A DNA stretch of 64,000 nt, taken from NCBI GenBank assembly GCA_001510575.1, contig LNGK01000008.1:2689044-2753043 (forward strand). The letters run 5' to 3'. The position numbers and the translations under genes were made by a program. How positions within the stretch are numbered: the stretch's first letter is position 1; each line of letters begins with the position of its first letter. This DNA comes from Knoxdaviesia capensis. Taxonomy: Eukaryota; Ascomycota; Sordariomycetes; Microascales; Gondwanamycetaceae. Of this stretch, positions 35,021 to 47,700 are shown piece after piece. The notes under the pieces are model-generated. The model saw only the letters and a program-made list of their open reading frames with translations, made no database searches and was not told where the DNA came from.

Positions 35021-38000
35021 AATGGCGGTTTAAGGATGAGGGAGGAACAAAAAAGTATTACTGGGGATGGTAGTGGAATAGATTCAGAGAGATAGAATCA
35101 TTGGAAGGGGGTGGGAAAAATTAATAAGGGAGCAAGAATTGGCTGCCGAACTTTCACTAAAAGAACCAGGATGGTCGGGCTCGATATCGAGATTGATGGT
35201 GCCGAAGTTGTGGTACGGCGATTGAGGAAAAGAGAGAAAATAAGACGACAACGCCCTCACAAACACACTCGTTCACTTTCTTTACCCAGGCACTGAAAGC
35301 CTGGTTGACCGTACGTTCGAATATCGGTTGGGAGTTGAGGCTGCCCCAATACTTCTTGAAAGTGAAGCAACAGGAAGATCAAGCTGGATGGGAGTGGGTG
35401 GTAGTGTTTTCACCTCCTTGAAATAGAAATCAAGAAAAAGGGAAATCAGCACCAAAAACGTGGAGGAATTAAAGCCCTCGAAAGAGAAATCCCAGTTGCA
35501 GTTCGAGGCTAAAACCAGATATGTTGATTTTTAATTTTATCGCTGGGAGACCCGCGAAATTGAGAGATGCTTCTGTGTTCGAATATACTGAAATAAAGGG
35601 TAGACTCAGCGATGCATGCCTCTGGGGGAAAAACGAAAAAAAGTCTCGGCCGAGCCGGTTGTTTTTGGTTGGCTGTAAGTCAGAAATATATGTCAAGTGT
35701 AAGAAAGGGTTGTAGGCATTCCAGTGTGTCGTCGGAGAAATGAGACAGCAACAGGACTCGAGGATAGGAAGATAGAGCGTGTGAGATGACTCGAAGCCGG
35801 AGATATGACCACGAGTGTAGGGAAGAATTGGAAGATGAAGCTATCACGAGATTGTCAAGTGAACAAGAAAGCTTGAGAAGAATATGGAGGAATGAAAAAA
35901 GAAGAGAGAAAGATTTCAGAGTGAAAGGGACAAGGAGAAGAAAAAAAAAGAGAAGAAACAGAAGCAAAGCCGGGGAAAGACCCAGTAAAGTGCCAACCTG
36001 CGGGGGGGCCATGGGTGTAGTTATATTCGGCAGGTGCATTTCGGGACTATGGGGGGGAGGGGAAGGAGCAGAAGTCTGGGGGAAGGAAGCAGGGTTCATA
36101 GCAGTAAGTTGAGAATAGCTGCGAAAGAATACGTACCAGCATAGCCAAGCAATTAGCAAGTTGACGAAAATCAGGCTGGCCACGAGAGAACCAGACTCAA
36201 GAGCGAAGAAAGGCAGGCGTGGATCTGGAGAGGAACCCGACTTGACTTACTTACACCCCCCTCCAACTGCATATCGTCACCCCATTCCTCTCCAGGATTT
36301 AGTATGAGTAGTATTTTGTATTATTTTTCTTGGACGCACCGAGCACCAAGAGCCGGCGCCATCTCCACACACCCGGATTCCCAACTATTCGATTGTAAGG
36401 GGGGGAGGAAGAGAGCCTCCCGCTGGTGATGTGAGCGAGTCTCGTTTCTTACACTCCGTAAGTCCGGGGGCAGAGAGACCAGGCCGTCCGTGTTTGGCAC
36501 CGGCTTCGCTGGTTAACGTGTGTTAGCACATGCTTCGGCCAAAGAGAGAGCACCGACCACAAAATCACTCGTTTATAAGAGTCCCTCGTAGGCTCGTACA
36601 CAAAAGGTCAAATACTGGAACCACGAGAAAAAGGTCGGTGGGCCATACTTGGGAGTTCCCCAGTGTTTTTCGTTCCCTTTTCGTTCATTATGTCCACATC
36701 ACAGAACTGCATCGAAAAAGGTGTGGAGAGGCGCGCTCTTCCTGGCATGGATTTCCCCTGTCTGCCCATGGGGAAAGAAAGGACTCGAGCAGGAAGAATT
36801 AGTTTAGTCAGTTGAGAAACTGCACTAAGATTTTGATTGAGAAGAGGAAACGAAACCCACGGAAAAGAAAGGGAAAAAAAGGAGAGGCGAATCGAGGGGG
36901 CGTGTGATTATCGTCCCAGGTTCTGGTTTTTGGCCACCTTGCCGGGAGTAAATGACGAAAGCCCAAAACCTGGAGAAGAAGAGCGGCTTTTTTTGTTCTT
37001 CGAAACTTTCCTCCCGGAGAATGGAGAGAGAAAGAGATCCACACTGGTGAAGAACAGACAATCTCCAGGTTGGATTCAGGAGGAGGAGGAGCTAAACAAC
37101 AATCCCACAGAGAGAGGCCAGAATTAAATGCTGCGGCACAATCGTTGTTCCCTTTTGCACATGCCATCACTCACACTTGCTCTAACTCTGTGACTTGGTG
37201 GTTTGAGTGGTTCCGGTCCTGGCTTTCCCCTCATCGGCATCATCCACGTTCACCTCCGGATCTTGCGGCTCTGGACAGAGTTAGAGCTAGTTGGTCTACA
37301 TAGATGAGGCTCAACTTTAGAGAGACAGATGGCCTTTTCTATCCACGAGGAAGATCTTAAAGGCCGGCTAAATTCCGTAGACGGGCAGGAAGGAATAGTT
37401 GTGACTTACAGCGGTAAATAGTGCAGTCGCCAATGTCCAAGCCTGTCCAGTCCAGACCAGAAAACCATCATGATTCCAGATCAATGATGTCGGCTACTCA
37501 AAGAAAGAAAGCACCCTCCAGAACGAACACGACAAGTCACATGCTCTGCCCCAGCTACATCCTGCAGGATCCAATGACGGACAGGAAAGAGGCAATACAC
37601 ATTACCGCCTTCTCTTCTTCTTTTTTTCCCCGTCAGAAATGCGGGTTGCCCCTTCCTGCCTGGTGGCCCGCCGCTTGACGACCTACTGTATTTCCTGTAC
37701 GAGTATTGTGAAGCTTGTGTGTCTTCATTCCTGCGCCACATAGCCACCAAGCTTACCGTTGCTGGCGTCACTCGCTCGACTTTGAAACGTGGAGAGAGAG
37801 GGAAAAAAAAAAACGAAGGCCTCTTTTTAGCTTTTGATCACGGGAGCTACGTAAAAGTTTTTTTTGGGAAAGGGCACAGGGACGAAACATACCCGTCCAG
37901 GCATTGCTTGTGTACTATTGCGTGAGACTTTTGTTGCTTTGGGTCGTGTCCTTGTGTTCGAGGGAGGAAGCAAGGAAGGAAGCTCTGTCCCCCTCAGGGA

Positions 38001-41000
38001 GACTGCATGCCGAGTGGGACATTCCCACCAGCCAATGCTCGCTTCCCACAGAACTTTCCACATGCAGTCCTTTTTTGTTGTTGCTGCTTGACTAAGAAGG
38101 ACATCAGCGTTCACCACACCAGGAACTTGGCTAGACCTGAGTCCATGCCAAACCGGCGACCAGGGGACCCAAAAAAATATAAATGTTTTATTTCGTTCTA
38201 GTGGGGGGGTCTGGTCCGGTGGCCAATTTTTTCGACGATGATGTCCACCTGACCATTCCCTAAAACCTGGGGGGAGCGAGGGACATTTTCGAACCCAAGA
38301 CGCTAGGAGCAGAGCCGGAGGAAATGAACAAAGCTCCAGATCCGTTCGAGAGCCCCAATCCTGTGACTTGTTCTTCGTTCACGAGCCCGGATCTGGCTGT
38401 GTGAAAAACTCAATTGAAGACTGAAATAGACTCACAAGAAACGCATCTCTACCCCGAGACGACGTAGTGAAGAAGGGAACACGCGGGACCGAATGGACAG
38501 ACAGAGGACATTGACGAAGAACGAAAAAAAAAAAAGTCCCCTAGCCGAGAGCCTCTTCGCCCCATCGTTGCCTTACTCTTTTCGCTTCCCCGTATGAACA
38601 GCAATCTTGTTTCTCTTTCTCCAGCTCCACTATTGGGCTTGGAGGGTTCCTTCTCTCTCCACGATTGCGGCTCTTGCAGGCTTTACTGCCCAAAAGAGGA
38701 AAAGGAAAAGGAAAAGGAAAAAAAGAGCCCCAGCGTAAGAGTTGGTACTGTGGTATCCATCAGCGGGATCCATCTATATCCCATGATGGAATAGCCATCT
38801 CACAGCAAAGGCAACTTCCGACATATAGCGGTGTCTCTTGTATGGTTTGACCTGTGTCTCTATTTAGTGTACCGACTCCTATTATGATGTCGTACTGTAC
38901 TGGAGAGGATATTAAACGCCAGCCAGGAAGCAAAGAAATAATGCAATTGTGCCCACTTGATCGCAACTCCCTCCCTCTTGGTCACATCCTGTTCCTCCCC
39001 CCGCCTCCCGCTTCGACGCTCCGCTTTCGCTCAAGGTTTTGAGTTCTTGTCCATCTGGGCTGGCGACCCATTTCGGTTCTCGTCTTTTGGCCTCCGGGGT
39101 ATACGCCAGCCAGCCAGCCAGCCCACCATCGTCTCCGTCTCCTTTTTTCTGCTTTGATAATTCCATTCTTATTCCTTCTTACTATCTCTGCCTTTCCACG
39201 ACGATTGAGTAATTGTTTTACACGATAGTGGGAGCTTTTTTAGGTAACGAGGAGGAGATATATGAAGGGCAGACACAAAGTCTATAGAGACCAAAAACAC
39301 GCTTCCTCACGGTGTCGGTGGTCTGTCTGATTAATCCACGAGTCAGACTCTTCAACATGCAGGTGTGTGTGTTCCCCGGAGGCTAAAAGTGAAAGGTCGG
39401 GGGGAAGGAGAGAAAGGATGCATGACCAATGATTTGTGTCCCAGCCAGAAGATGTCAGAATCGGGCCTTGGCCAAGCTGGGAACCACCATGAGTTGTAGG
39501 TACAGGGTACGTGTCTCGCCAGGCAATCTGCCAGCTTGGGGGGTGAGTACAGTACAGTACAGACTACAAAGCGACTTGCCTTATATCCAACTCCAAGAAC
39601 CAGCGGAAAATGATCGACGAAATTATGGGCCTGAAAATGTGATAACCTAAAGGGTGAAGATAAGTGGACAGTGGCAGCTAGAGACATCCGGTGCAACTTT
39701 GTGGCCGCCGCCGAAAACACCCCAGATAGAGCGAGAGAGGAACCCTTATCCGATGGTGTCTGCCGCTGGGGTGAGATTTTGACGGCCTGCGTCCCGGGAC
39801 AACAACCCGTGCCTCGTATGATACACACACACACCTGCGGGCCACACGGATCTGGCGCGTGTGTGATTGGGAGTTGTTACAAGGCGGTGAAAGAAGAAAA
39901 CATTGTGAGGGGAGTGCATGCTATGTGCAAACCCACCAACACCTGAAAGGAAATGTGCGAAATCGGCGGTGTTGTATTCCGGGCGGTAGCCATCCCATCA
40001 CCACATCACTCCCCGGATACGCCTTCTCTCTTGGAAATGCGCGTAGAGCAGAGCCCCGCCGGCCGCCGCCGCCGCCGCCCTATCTTTCAGCAATTGTGGT
40101 TGACGATACCCACCACCGAGCGTCTTGGCTCCTCGTACCCAGAGGACAGTATGTAGTGCACGCAGCTTTCCCCAGGTAATGGCTAATCCTGAAGTCCTCG
40201 TTGGCCAGACCTCTGAGCTTGCCAGGTCCACCGACAACGGCCCCGCCACAGGCTTTGACTCCAGATTCCAGTGTTTAACGAGGACAGGAGTGTCAGAGGC
40301 GTTGTTGGGACACCAAAACAAGGAGTTGGGTTGGGGTGAACGTTCAACGAGGGGGTTCCGGGATACGCCATTGCAAAGCCGGCCAAAGAAGAGGAAAAAG
40401 GGGGACCCGAATGCTAGTATTTTGGGGCGTGCACACAAATTTCCACCAACTGCAGGATGGATGCAAAGTATCGTCAAAGTAACATTAGTGTTTGTTCATT
40501 TTCATCGAAACGCTGAAAGTCTTGTGTTGGAGATGGGTGGACGATGGGCTCAAACCTAACCCTAATTCTGGCCCAGCGAATAAATTCCAGCCAGTCACGT
40601 CCCGGCCGTTCATCCGGGAGGGATCAGCCGCAAGCGAGGAGGGTGATAGCCGAAAAGTCCAGAATATCAAGGAGAAATAATCTCTCCCAATTTGGAGGTG
40701 ATACATGCATCCTTCACCACCTGCATACACACCACATACAACAGACTCAATACACACACGCCACGCGGCCAGGACCAAACATTTGGACATGGCTGGATAT
40801 CATCATGGGCGTTGCATTGCATAACATGTTGAGATAAAATAAGCAAAATTCCTGGAACGGTGTTTGGGCTTGGGTCAAACGTACGTCTGGACAGCCAAGC
40901 TGTTCCTTGTTGAGCTTAGTCTGGGTGTATGTTCGTGAAGGCTTTCAAAGTTGGCAACACCTTTCTAACGGAAGAGTCGTATGATGCTATTCGGAGAGTT

Positions 41001-41975
41001 CTTGGGGGAAGGCTTTCAAAGAGTGGCAAGCGGGTTGACGGATGAAGACTCGACGTTTCGATGTCTTGATACATTCGATAGCAGCAGGTTTGGAGACGTA
41101 GTAATTGCTGCTATAGCACTTTATTCACGATGTTATTTCTTGATAGACACACGGACGGCTACAAGACTAATCTACACCGCGACTTAGAGCAGAGGGCCAT
41201 GCATCGGTCCTTCGACAAGCGAGCCTCAAAGCACACCCCGTTTTCCCACCAAATTTTCCATGGACCGGCGTCTAGAATCTGTTCTAATAAAAACAAAAAT
41301 CAAAAAAAGCGAAAAACTTCCTTCTCCTCCCCCGCAATTGCCCAAGTCTGGGGATATGAGACATGGGATGCCCTGGAGAAGAGCAGCAAAAAGAGCGGGC
41401 GGGCGTGCATGTGTCGGGGTCTATGGCGTTGGGGTTACGGATCTGGGGTCCGCCCCTTTGCCACGCGCGTGCTTGGGTGAAAACCTGGAGAAGCGAACAT
41501 GAAGAACGACGGGCTTCTTCAACAGCGTGATACTGGAGAAACTGTACACAAAAGCGCGAGGGCATAAATGGACTAAAGTTGACGACAGAAGTCGCTGTTG
41601 GTAACTTCGAATGCCAGTGGAAGGATCTTGTACCCCGGAGGCACGGGGGCGTGTGCCATTCCACGAATAGATCGTGAGTTTATTTGAGCTTACTGGGAGC
41701 AATGGTTCAGGCCAAGGTCCAGGCTCTTCTGGTGGTCGTAAGATAAAGACATCCAGTTTAGTCGATCTTTCAGAGTGGAGCACGACAAAGCCCCAACACT
41801 GCACCTGCGACTGGTCTTGCGAGTCTTGAGATAGTTCGTCCCTTGACACACCGTCTCCGTTCGATTCGGGTCGACCAAAAGTCAAGATGGGAAGAAAAAG
41901 AGCCTCATACTCGATGTCACGATGTATATTGTAAGACAGCACACTAGACACCGGAAGACACCGTATGTCAGTCTG

Positions 41976-41998
41976 GAGAGAGAGAGAGAGAGAGAGAG
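41976..41998 (+). repeat. (GA)n microsatellite
   Basis: Dinucleotide run in the gene-poor region. Similar GA runs lie in two introns of the rad16 gene (near 54384-54410 and 55590-55613). Confidence 0.9.
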
Positions 41999-43340
41999 TG
42001 CGTGTGTGAGAGAGGCAAAGACCGAAATCGAGGACCCACGAGTCACGAACCCGCAGGCCGAGAAATAACTGGGTCCCCCTGGTGCTTGCCTTCCCCCCTC
42101 AAACTGCCGGTTCCAGAGTCCGTGTGTGCGCCTTCCGATTAACACTCCTCACCCCTCCTCCTCCTCCTGCTCCATTCTCCTCTCAGCAGCCACCCCTTAC
42201 TAGTTGTGGTCAACCATCCAATCACGAGCCGCCCAGCCGCGCTTTCTGGGTTCGGGGTATCTGTGTTGTTGTGGGTTGGTTCGTCTGGTACTGGAACCGC
42301 GCTGTATTTTCAGGTACACCTAATCTGTTCAGCTTTGCTGATGTGACTTCTCGCTTTCCTTCATGTCTGTGTCTCGTGATGGCTGCACGACACACAGATT
42401 GTCCCGACCGCTCCTTCTTGAACTCGAGAGTGAAGGAGGGTTGAAGTGAAGGAAAGAGCGTGTCTCATGCTGTTTAAGCCCTATGTGTACACCACACATC
42501 GCAGAACGCACAAAAAGAAGAAGAAAAAAAAACTCAGAAACTGATTAAACTGATTAAGCCAAAACCCTTGGTTCAAAGATGAAAATGAATGCATTGCAAG
42601 ATTATATCGGACACCACCAAGCCCACCAAGGGAAAAATTGTGGACAGGATCCCACTTTTCGGCTTGCGAGTTTTTTTCTGGGGCAAAGGTTACGAGGAAG
42701 AACAAAAAAAAGCTGGGGGAGGGTCCTCCTGGGAAATTGGATCTTTTAGGCCGGTGTCACTATTCACTTCGTTGGAATGGGAAGCCCGACTCTGTTTCTA
42801 GGTCCTGATTTGTTCCCTCTGCTTCGTTCTAGGAGAACACGCGAAAAGGAAGAAAAAAAAAAGAAAAAGAAGATAAAAAAAGAATAATAGAAGAATAAAA
42901 GACACGAACTACCCCCATCGTAAGATCTCCAGAGTCTAGCAGGACCAGAGTCTGTATGTAAGCCCAGACTACAGACCGTACACCAAAACCCCAAGCTCTT
43001 CAACCACCGTGAAACCCACACCTTTGAAAAAGAAAATCCCGCCCCCCGCTGCCGGAGGGAGGCAATGGTCCCTCTATCCAGGCATCGATTCTCCGGCGCC
43101 CCGGTTATTCGCTCTGCCCCCCCAAAGCCCGCATATGTAATTCGTACTCTCGCGTCACGCTGCGTGATCGTCTGTAAACCTCGGTCTGGCGATAAGGTTT
43201 CGTGGCTTCTCTCTGCTGTACATGTTTGTTTCTCTCCTAGTCGCCGTCCGCGGTCCGTGACGTACGTCGACGACGGTCGGGGTTCTTGGAATAACACGGA
43301 GCTGGTCGGCTCGGGGGTGGCCGACCCCACAAGTACGGGC

Positions 43341-43363
43341 GACACACACACACACACACACAC
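43341..43363 (+). repeat. (CA)n microsatellite
   Basis: Dinucleotide run within the gene-poor region. Confidence 0.9.
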
Positions 43364-43951
43364 CCTCGGTGTCTTGTTTGTTTCTGTGGAGGAGACAGGA
43401 CCTTTGTTTCACCATAAAAGAAATCGGGACGACACGGACACTCACCGGTCAGAGCAGAGAAGCGCAGAAAAAAACAGAGCCTCCCCGAGAACTCCCGTGA
43501 CGGGGCCGTGTACACCCCGGACCGTCCCCGGGAAGGGTCTTCCAACGAGGGAATCGCACCGGAAGCATTCTGGGCGTCGTTGTTTCTTCCCTCGGGCCGT
43601 GTTATTTTCGTTTTGCTTTTGGGCTCCATTGGTTTTTTGTTTTTTGTTTTTTGTTTTTTTTTTTTTTCTGTTTTGGTTTTATTTTATTATTTTCAATTAT
43701 CTTTTTTTCTGTACTCCAACTTTGCTTTTCACGCGGTGTCAGCCTGGTGGGTGTGTGTGTCTGATATCTCCAGATTGGAGAACTTATTCAACAGCCCCCC
43801 CCCAAGAACCAGTAGTACCAGTCTCACACCTGAGTATTACACCTTGACTAGCCACAGCTTCACTCTATTCACCTTGATACGTAGATATGCACTCCATCTC
43901 TCAGCCCCCGAGCCCGAACCGCAGGACCAAATCCCCTGCTACACCAACACC

Positions 43952-44176
43952 ATGAACGACACACCCACACACCCCGCCATCCGCTCTCCGTCTCTTGTCC
44001 CTCCCCCCCCCTCCAAAAACCACGAAATACCCCGTCTCGTATCTCCGAGCTCTGTGACTCTGTTCCTCGGAGACAGAATCGTTGCTGCGTCGTTTTTGAA
44101 GCACCGCCGTGCCATCCAGCGCAAGTACTCCAATGTTTCTCGTCTCTATTTCAAGCTTGCATGCCTCCCAGAGTGA
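43952..44176 (+). CDS. Possible small protein of 74 residues
   Basis: ATG in a good context (CACCATG) after a long T/C-rich block (43620-43735) that resembles a fungal promoter. The frame encodes a Pro/Ser-rich N-terminal half and a more ordinary C-terminal half with basic residues (LFLGDRIVAASFLKHRRAIQ). No domain, signal peptide or membrane segment is evident and I do not recognise it. It may be chance; the same frame continues open upstream to 43508. Confidence 0.22.
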   Translation: MNDTPTHPAIRSPSLVPPPPSKNHEIPRLVSPSSVTLFLGDRIVAASFLKHRRAIQRKYSNVSRLYFKLACLPE

Positions 44177-44796
44177 AGTAGATTCGATGGTGAACAAGCT
44201 TGTTGACAATAGTCGTTGCTTACACTCCTCTGACCCAGCACAAAGAAACATCTCCAGTACCATAGACCCTCCGGCGCTAGAGCTAGAAGCCCGGACCCGG
44301 GAATAACATGACACAAGACGTCTTTTCCGGCTCTAATCGGCATCATTGTTTTTCTTTTCAAGTCATTAATCTATGTCATAAGCCTACAGTAAAATTACAC
44401 TCATTAATGTCCACGCGAATGGAGCAATGCGACTTTGCTTTCCTCTCTGTAATCTTCTCTCCTCTATCGGGCTGAACTTGCGTGATCAAGTCGAAGACGA
44501 CCCAAGCCCCCCCGCCCTGTCTCAAAACCACCAACAACAGAAACAAAGTCCCCTGGTAAAATGTAACCTCCTGCACCTTTATCTAAACAGCACCAAGAAG
44601 ATACGTCAAGTAAATATGGAAAGAGAAGCATGTAACATCCCATAAACGAAAGCCCTCCTACACCAGTGTTTACCCGAAACAACGCCGTGCCACCCAATAG
44701 ATAATGCTCTAGACCACCCGAGACCGGCCGATACAGTTCTTCGCGGAAGCTGATCCCGGGGGGCGGTGGTCCCAACTGGGAATCCTCACTCTGCCC
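44177..44796. other. 3' flank of the telomere-type OB protein gene
   Basis: Short intergenic stretch after the possible small frame and before the stop codon of the minus-strand gene at 44797. A/T-rich near 44390 and 44570-44640, consistent with 3' UTR. Nothing else seen. Confidence 0.5.
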
Positions 44797-47700
44797 TTAA
44801 GTCCGATTTCCAGCTGCTGCAGCAAGAGCATCGTCCAGCTTCTTGCAAACTCCCGTAAGTAGCTGAATCGACCGCGCATCCGCCGCAACCGCCGCCGCCC
44901 ACTGCCGCATGGTCTGGCCAAAGAACTGCGTCTCATCAGGGGAGAGCTCAACCGGCGGCCCCCGGATCTGCGGGAGCAGGGTCACTTCGGCCGCATCGAC
45001 TAGCGACGACGATGCTGCTGAGGACGATGACGCTCCGCTGCTGGCCCGCGGCGCCTCAAACACTGCCCATGACGAGGTCTCCCCGGACCGGAGCCCAAAG
45101 CCGCGCGATGACATAGACACGACTTTGAACCCGCGGAGCAGGATCACGTCACCGCTGCGCGCCTGAGGAAGGGATTCGACGTGTGGCCGCAAGATATGTA
45201 CGGGGATAGCCTTGGTCGGAGAGGTGGTCGCGTCCGTCACGTACAGACACAGCAAGTAGTCCCGGGGTCCGCTCTTGGGCCGTTTCGGCTCCGCCGGCTG
45301 GGTCACCACCATTCCCACAACGTCGACCGTGCGATCTGGTAGTGTGGACACAGTCCGCAGCTCAGTGATATCGTTGAAAGTATTCTTCAAGCTACCAAGG
45401 ACTTGCCGGCGCAACTCATCCAGTCCCGGGACATGGGCCGCCACCTTCTCATCAGCCGTGGCCACCAAGGACCCCTTCGACTTGCGACCCTTACGAGACG
45501 GTGATCGCAGAGCCTCCTGGGCTAGCTCAACACTGGGGTCGTTGTCGAGTTTGAGTGCCTCGGGCTTGTCTTTGGCCTGCTTGCTCTGGCGTGCGGCAGT
45601 GGTGGAAGTGGACACAGTACGCTTCGAACCGCCAGCAGGGGCGCCAGCAGCAGTCTTGGCTCCGGAAGTCGATTCAGGCAACGTGGCTGGCGAAGATGTA
45701 ACTTTGCGCGACGCAATCGCCGCCCGAGCCAGCTTAACGCTTGGATCAAACTCATCTAACAGCGGCTTCTCGTACGACGTCACCCTGGACGAAGACTTTG
45801 CGACTGCAGCTGGAGTAGCTGTGGTAGTGACTGCGGATGACTTTCGCGTGGCCTTCTTGGGCGATTTCTCTGCGGAAGCATCGAAAGACAGAGCCGGAGG
45901 CGGTGCTGCTGGAGGTGGTTGATCCTGGGACCGTGTTCGCCGGTGGCTGCTCCGTAGAGAATCGACTGTGATGTTGAGGCCCCCTGACGGTGGTGGTGCA
46001 GGCGTCTTTGCTTGCAGCTGTGTTGATGGAGCTGATTTCGGGGGTGGTGTGGGTGGCTCGGTGATCGGTGTCGGCTCCTCGGGTTCGGGTGTCCTTGATT
46101 CCGCGTGAACCGTGTCAGGTGTCCCTGTGGCATTCTCCGGGCTCGGATCCAGCTGATTCGGTGCAGCCTGAGCCGGTGCAGCCTGAGTCATATCGGCCTC
46201 AGCCGGTTCGGGCTGCGCCGGTTGGGGCTCAGTCGGTCCGGCCTCAGTTAGTTCGACTTCTGTCGGGTCGGGTTCCTGGCCCGACGACCCAATCGTAACC
46301 ACCACACGCGGGACCTGCATTTGCTGCCCCTCATCGTCGGGAACAACAACTTCTTCCACCATATCCAGCGTCGTCTGCACCGTAACCACCACAGGCTTTA
46401 TCGTGGTATCCGGGTCGGGGTCTTGGATAACCGTGTCAGTCTCCAGCTCCAGAGACGCGGCCGCAGTCATCTCGACCTCGGGAGCGACGGGCTCGGGAGG
46501 CGCGAAGGCATCCGCCAGAATCAGGTCCGGGGCATGTGTGAGGGCGACCAGCCCCTCAACCTCGGTGGCACCAGCCATTGTAGTCGTCTGCATGGACTCG
46601 GCACCCGAGGGACCCTGCTCGTCCACCAGCATGACCGCGTCGTCGTCGTCGTCCTTACCAAACTGCGTGAACATCGAGATCTCGCGGGTGATTTGATCTT
46701 CCAACAGCTTATCCGTCTCGGGAGAGCCCGCGTCGTCCATGTTCACATCCTCGTCATCATCAACATCGCGCATATCAGAATCGTGCTGTGGAAGAACTGC
46801 TGGGACGTCAACGCCGGTCATCGCGAAGCTGGGGGCTTCGTGGGTCGACATCGGCACATCGGTGCCCTGAGGGTGGTCCATATCCATTGACACAAGGGGA
46901 TCCTGGGTTTGTTCAGAGGAGATCGGAGGGAGGTGATCTTCGTCCATACGGGAACTGGACGGGAGCAAACCCTCGTCGGCCGCGTCGAGCATCGGGTCTC
47001 CTATGACCTCGGGGTTGACCATGGCCGTCTCCAGTTGCTCCTCCGTGATGTTTGATGTGGTGAACTGCACGTCTGGAGTCATCATGAAGGCGTCGAAAGA
47101 CGGCAACGGCGGCGGCGGCGACAGATATTCTCCGGCGGCAGCTGGAACCTCGTGTCGCCGTTGGAGCTGTGATTCTGCGTCACTCTGGGAAAACTGAGGC
47201 GGGGGAGAAGACAAAGTCGGCTGAGATTCCGGTTGTGTTGATGGAGGTGCCATGCTTTCCTGTTGGGAAAACAAGGGGGCCTTAATAAGGCGTGAGTCAT
47301 CCGCACCTTCCAGGGGCTCGGGAAGATGATGATGCTCCAAGTCGACCAGTTGGGTCTCAGGGATTACTTCGTCTTCATTGGCAAGGACATCAACAGCTCC
47401 TTCCACTTGCTCTGAGGGCGGTACAGCTTCCGCGACGACTGGCGCCTTCTCACTGGGGAGCTCTTCCTCCAAGCCGGGCTCGATCGGTGGCGTTGGTTCG
47501 GCAGGAACAGGCTCGTCAGTTGTCACCAGCTGTTCGGCCTGAACAGGAGCGTCTTCCGTCGGCATGGGAGCTTCTTGTTCGACTTCGGCGGCCGGCGCTG
47601 ACTCGGAGACAATGGGAGAATGTTGCATGTGCTCCTCGTCTTTGCCTTCTTCGGCAACTTCGGCATCTTGCACGGCCTCAGTCTCCGGCTCATTCCCGTC

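Larger units (their letters stand above)
35021..43951. other. Large gene-poor region upstream of the FarA-type gene
   Basis: About 9 kb of ordinary composition in which no frame looks like a conserved protein on either strand; all open frames are short and unlike known families. The part next to the regulator (35021-36500) is its likely promoter and leader; a CTCGGCCGAG palindrome is at 35645-35654. Farther out are G-runs, GA and CA microsatellites and CT-rich blocks. It could hold noncoding RNAs, a very long promoter or small multi-exon genes that I cannot resolve. Confidence 0.5.

Noticed and set aside
35680..36183. Minus-strand frame of 167 residues with Leu/Phe-rich segments upstream of the FarA-type gene
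   Set aside because: The start is not ATG, the sequence is low-complexity and pyrimidine-driven, and no domain is visible; it fits a promoter or leader better.
46321..46890. Plus-strand frames antisense to the acidic protein gene
   Set aside because: They mirror the Asp/Glu-rich codons of the minus-strand gene; composition explains the lack of stops.
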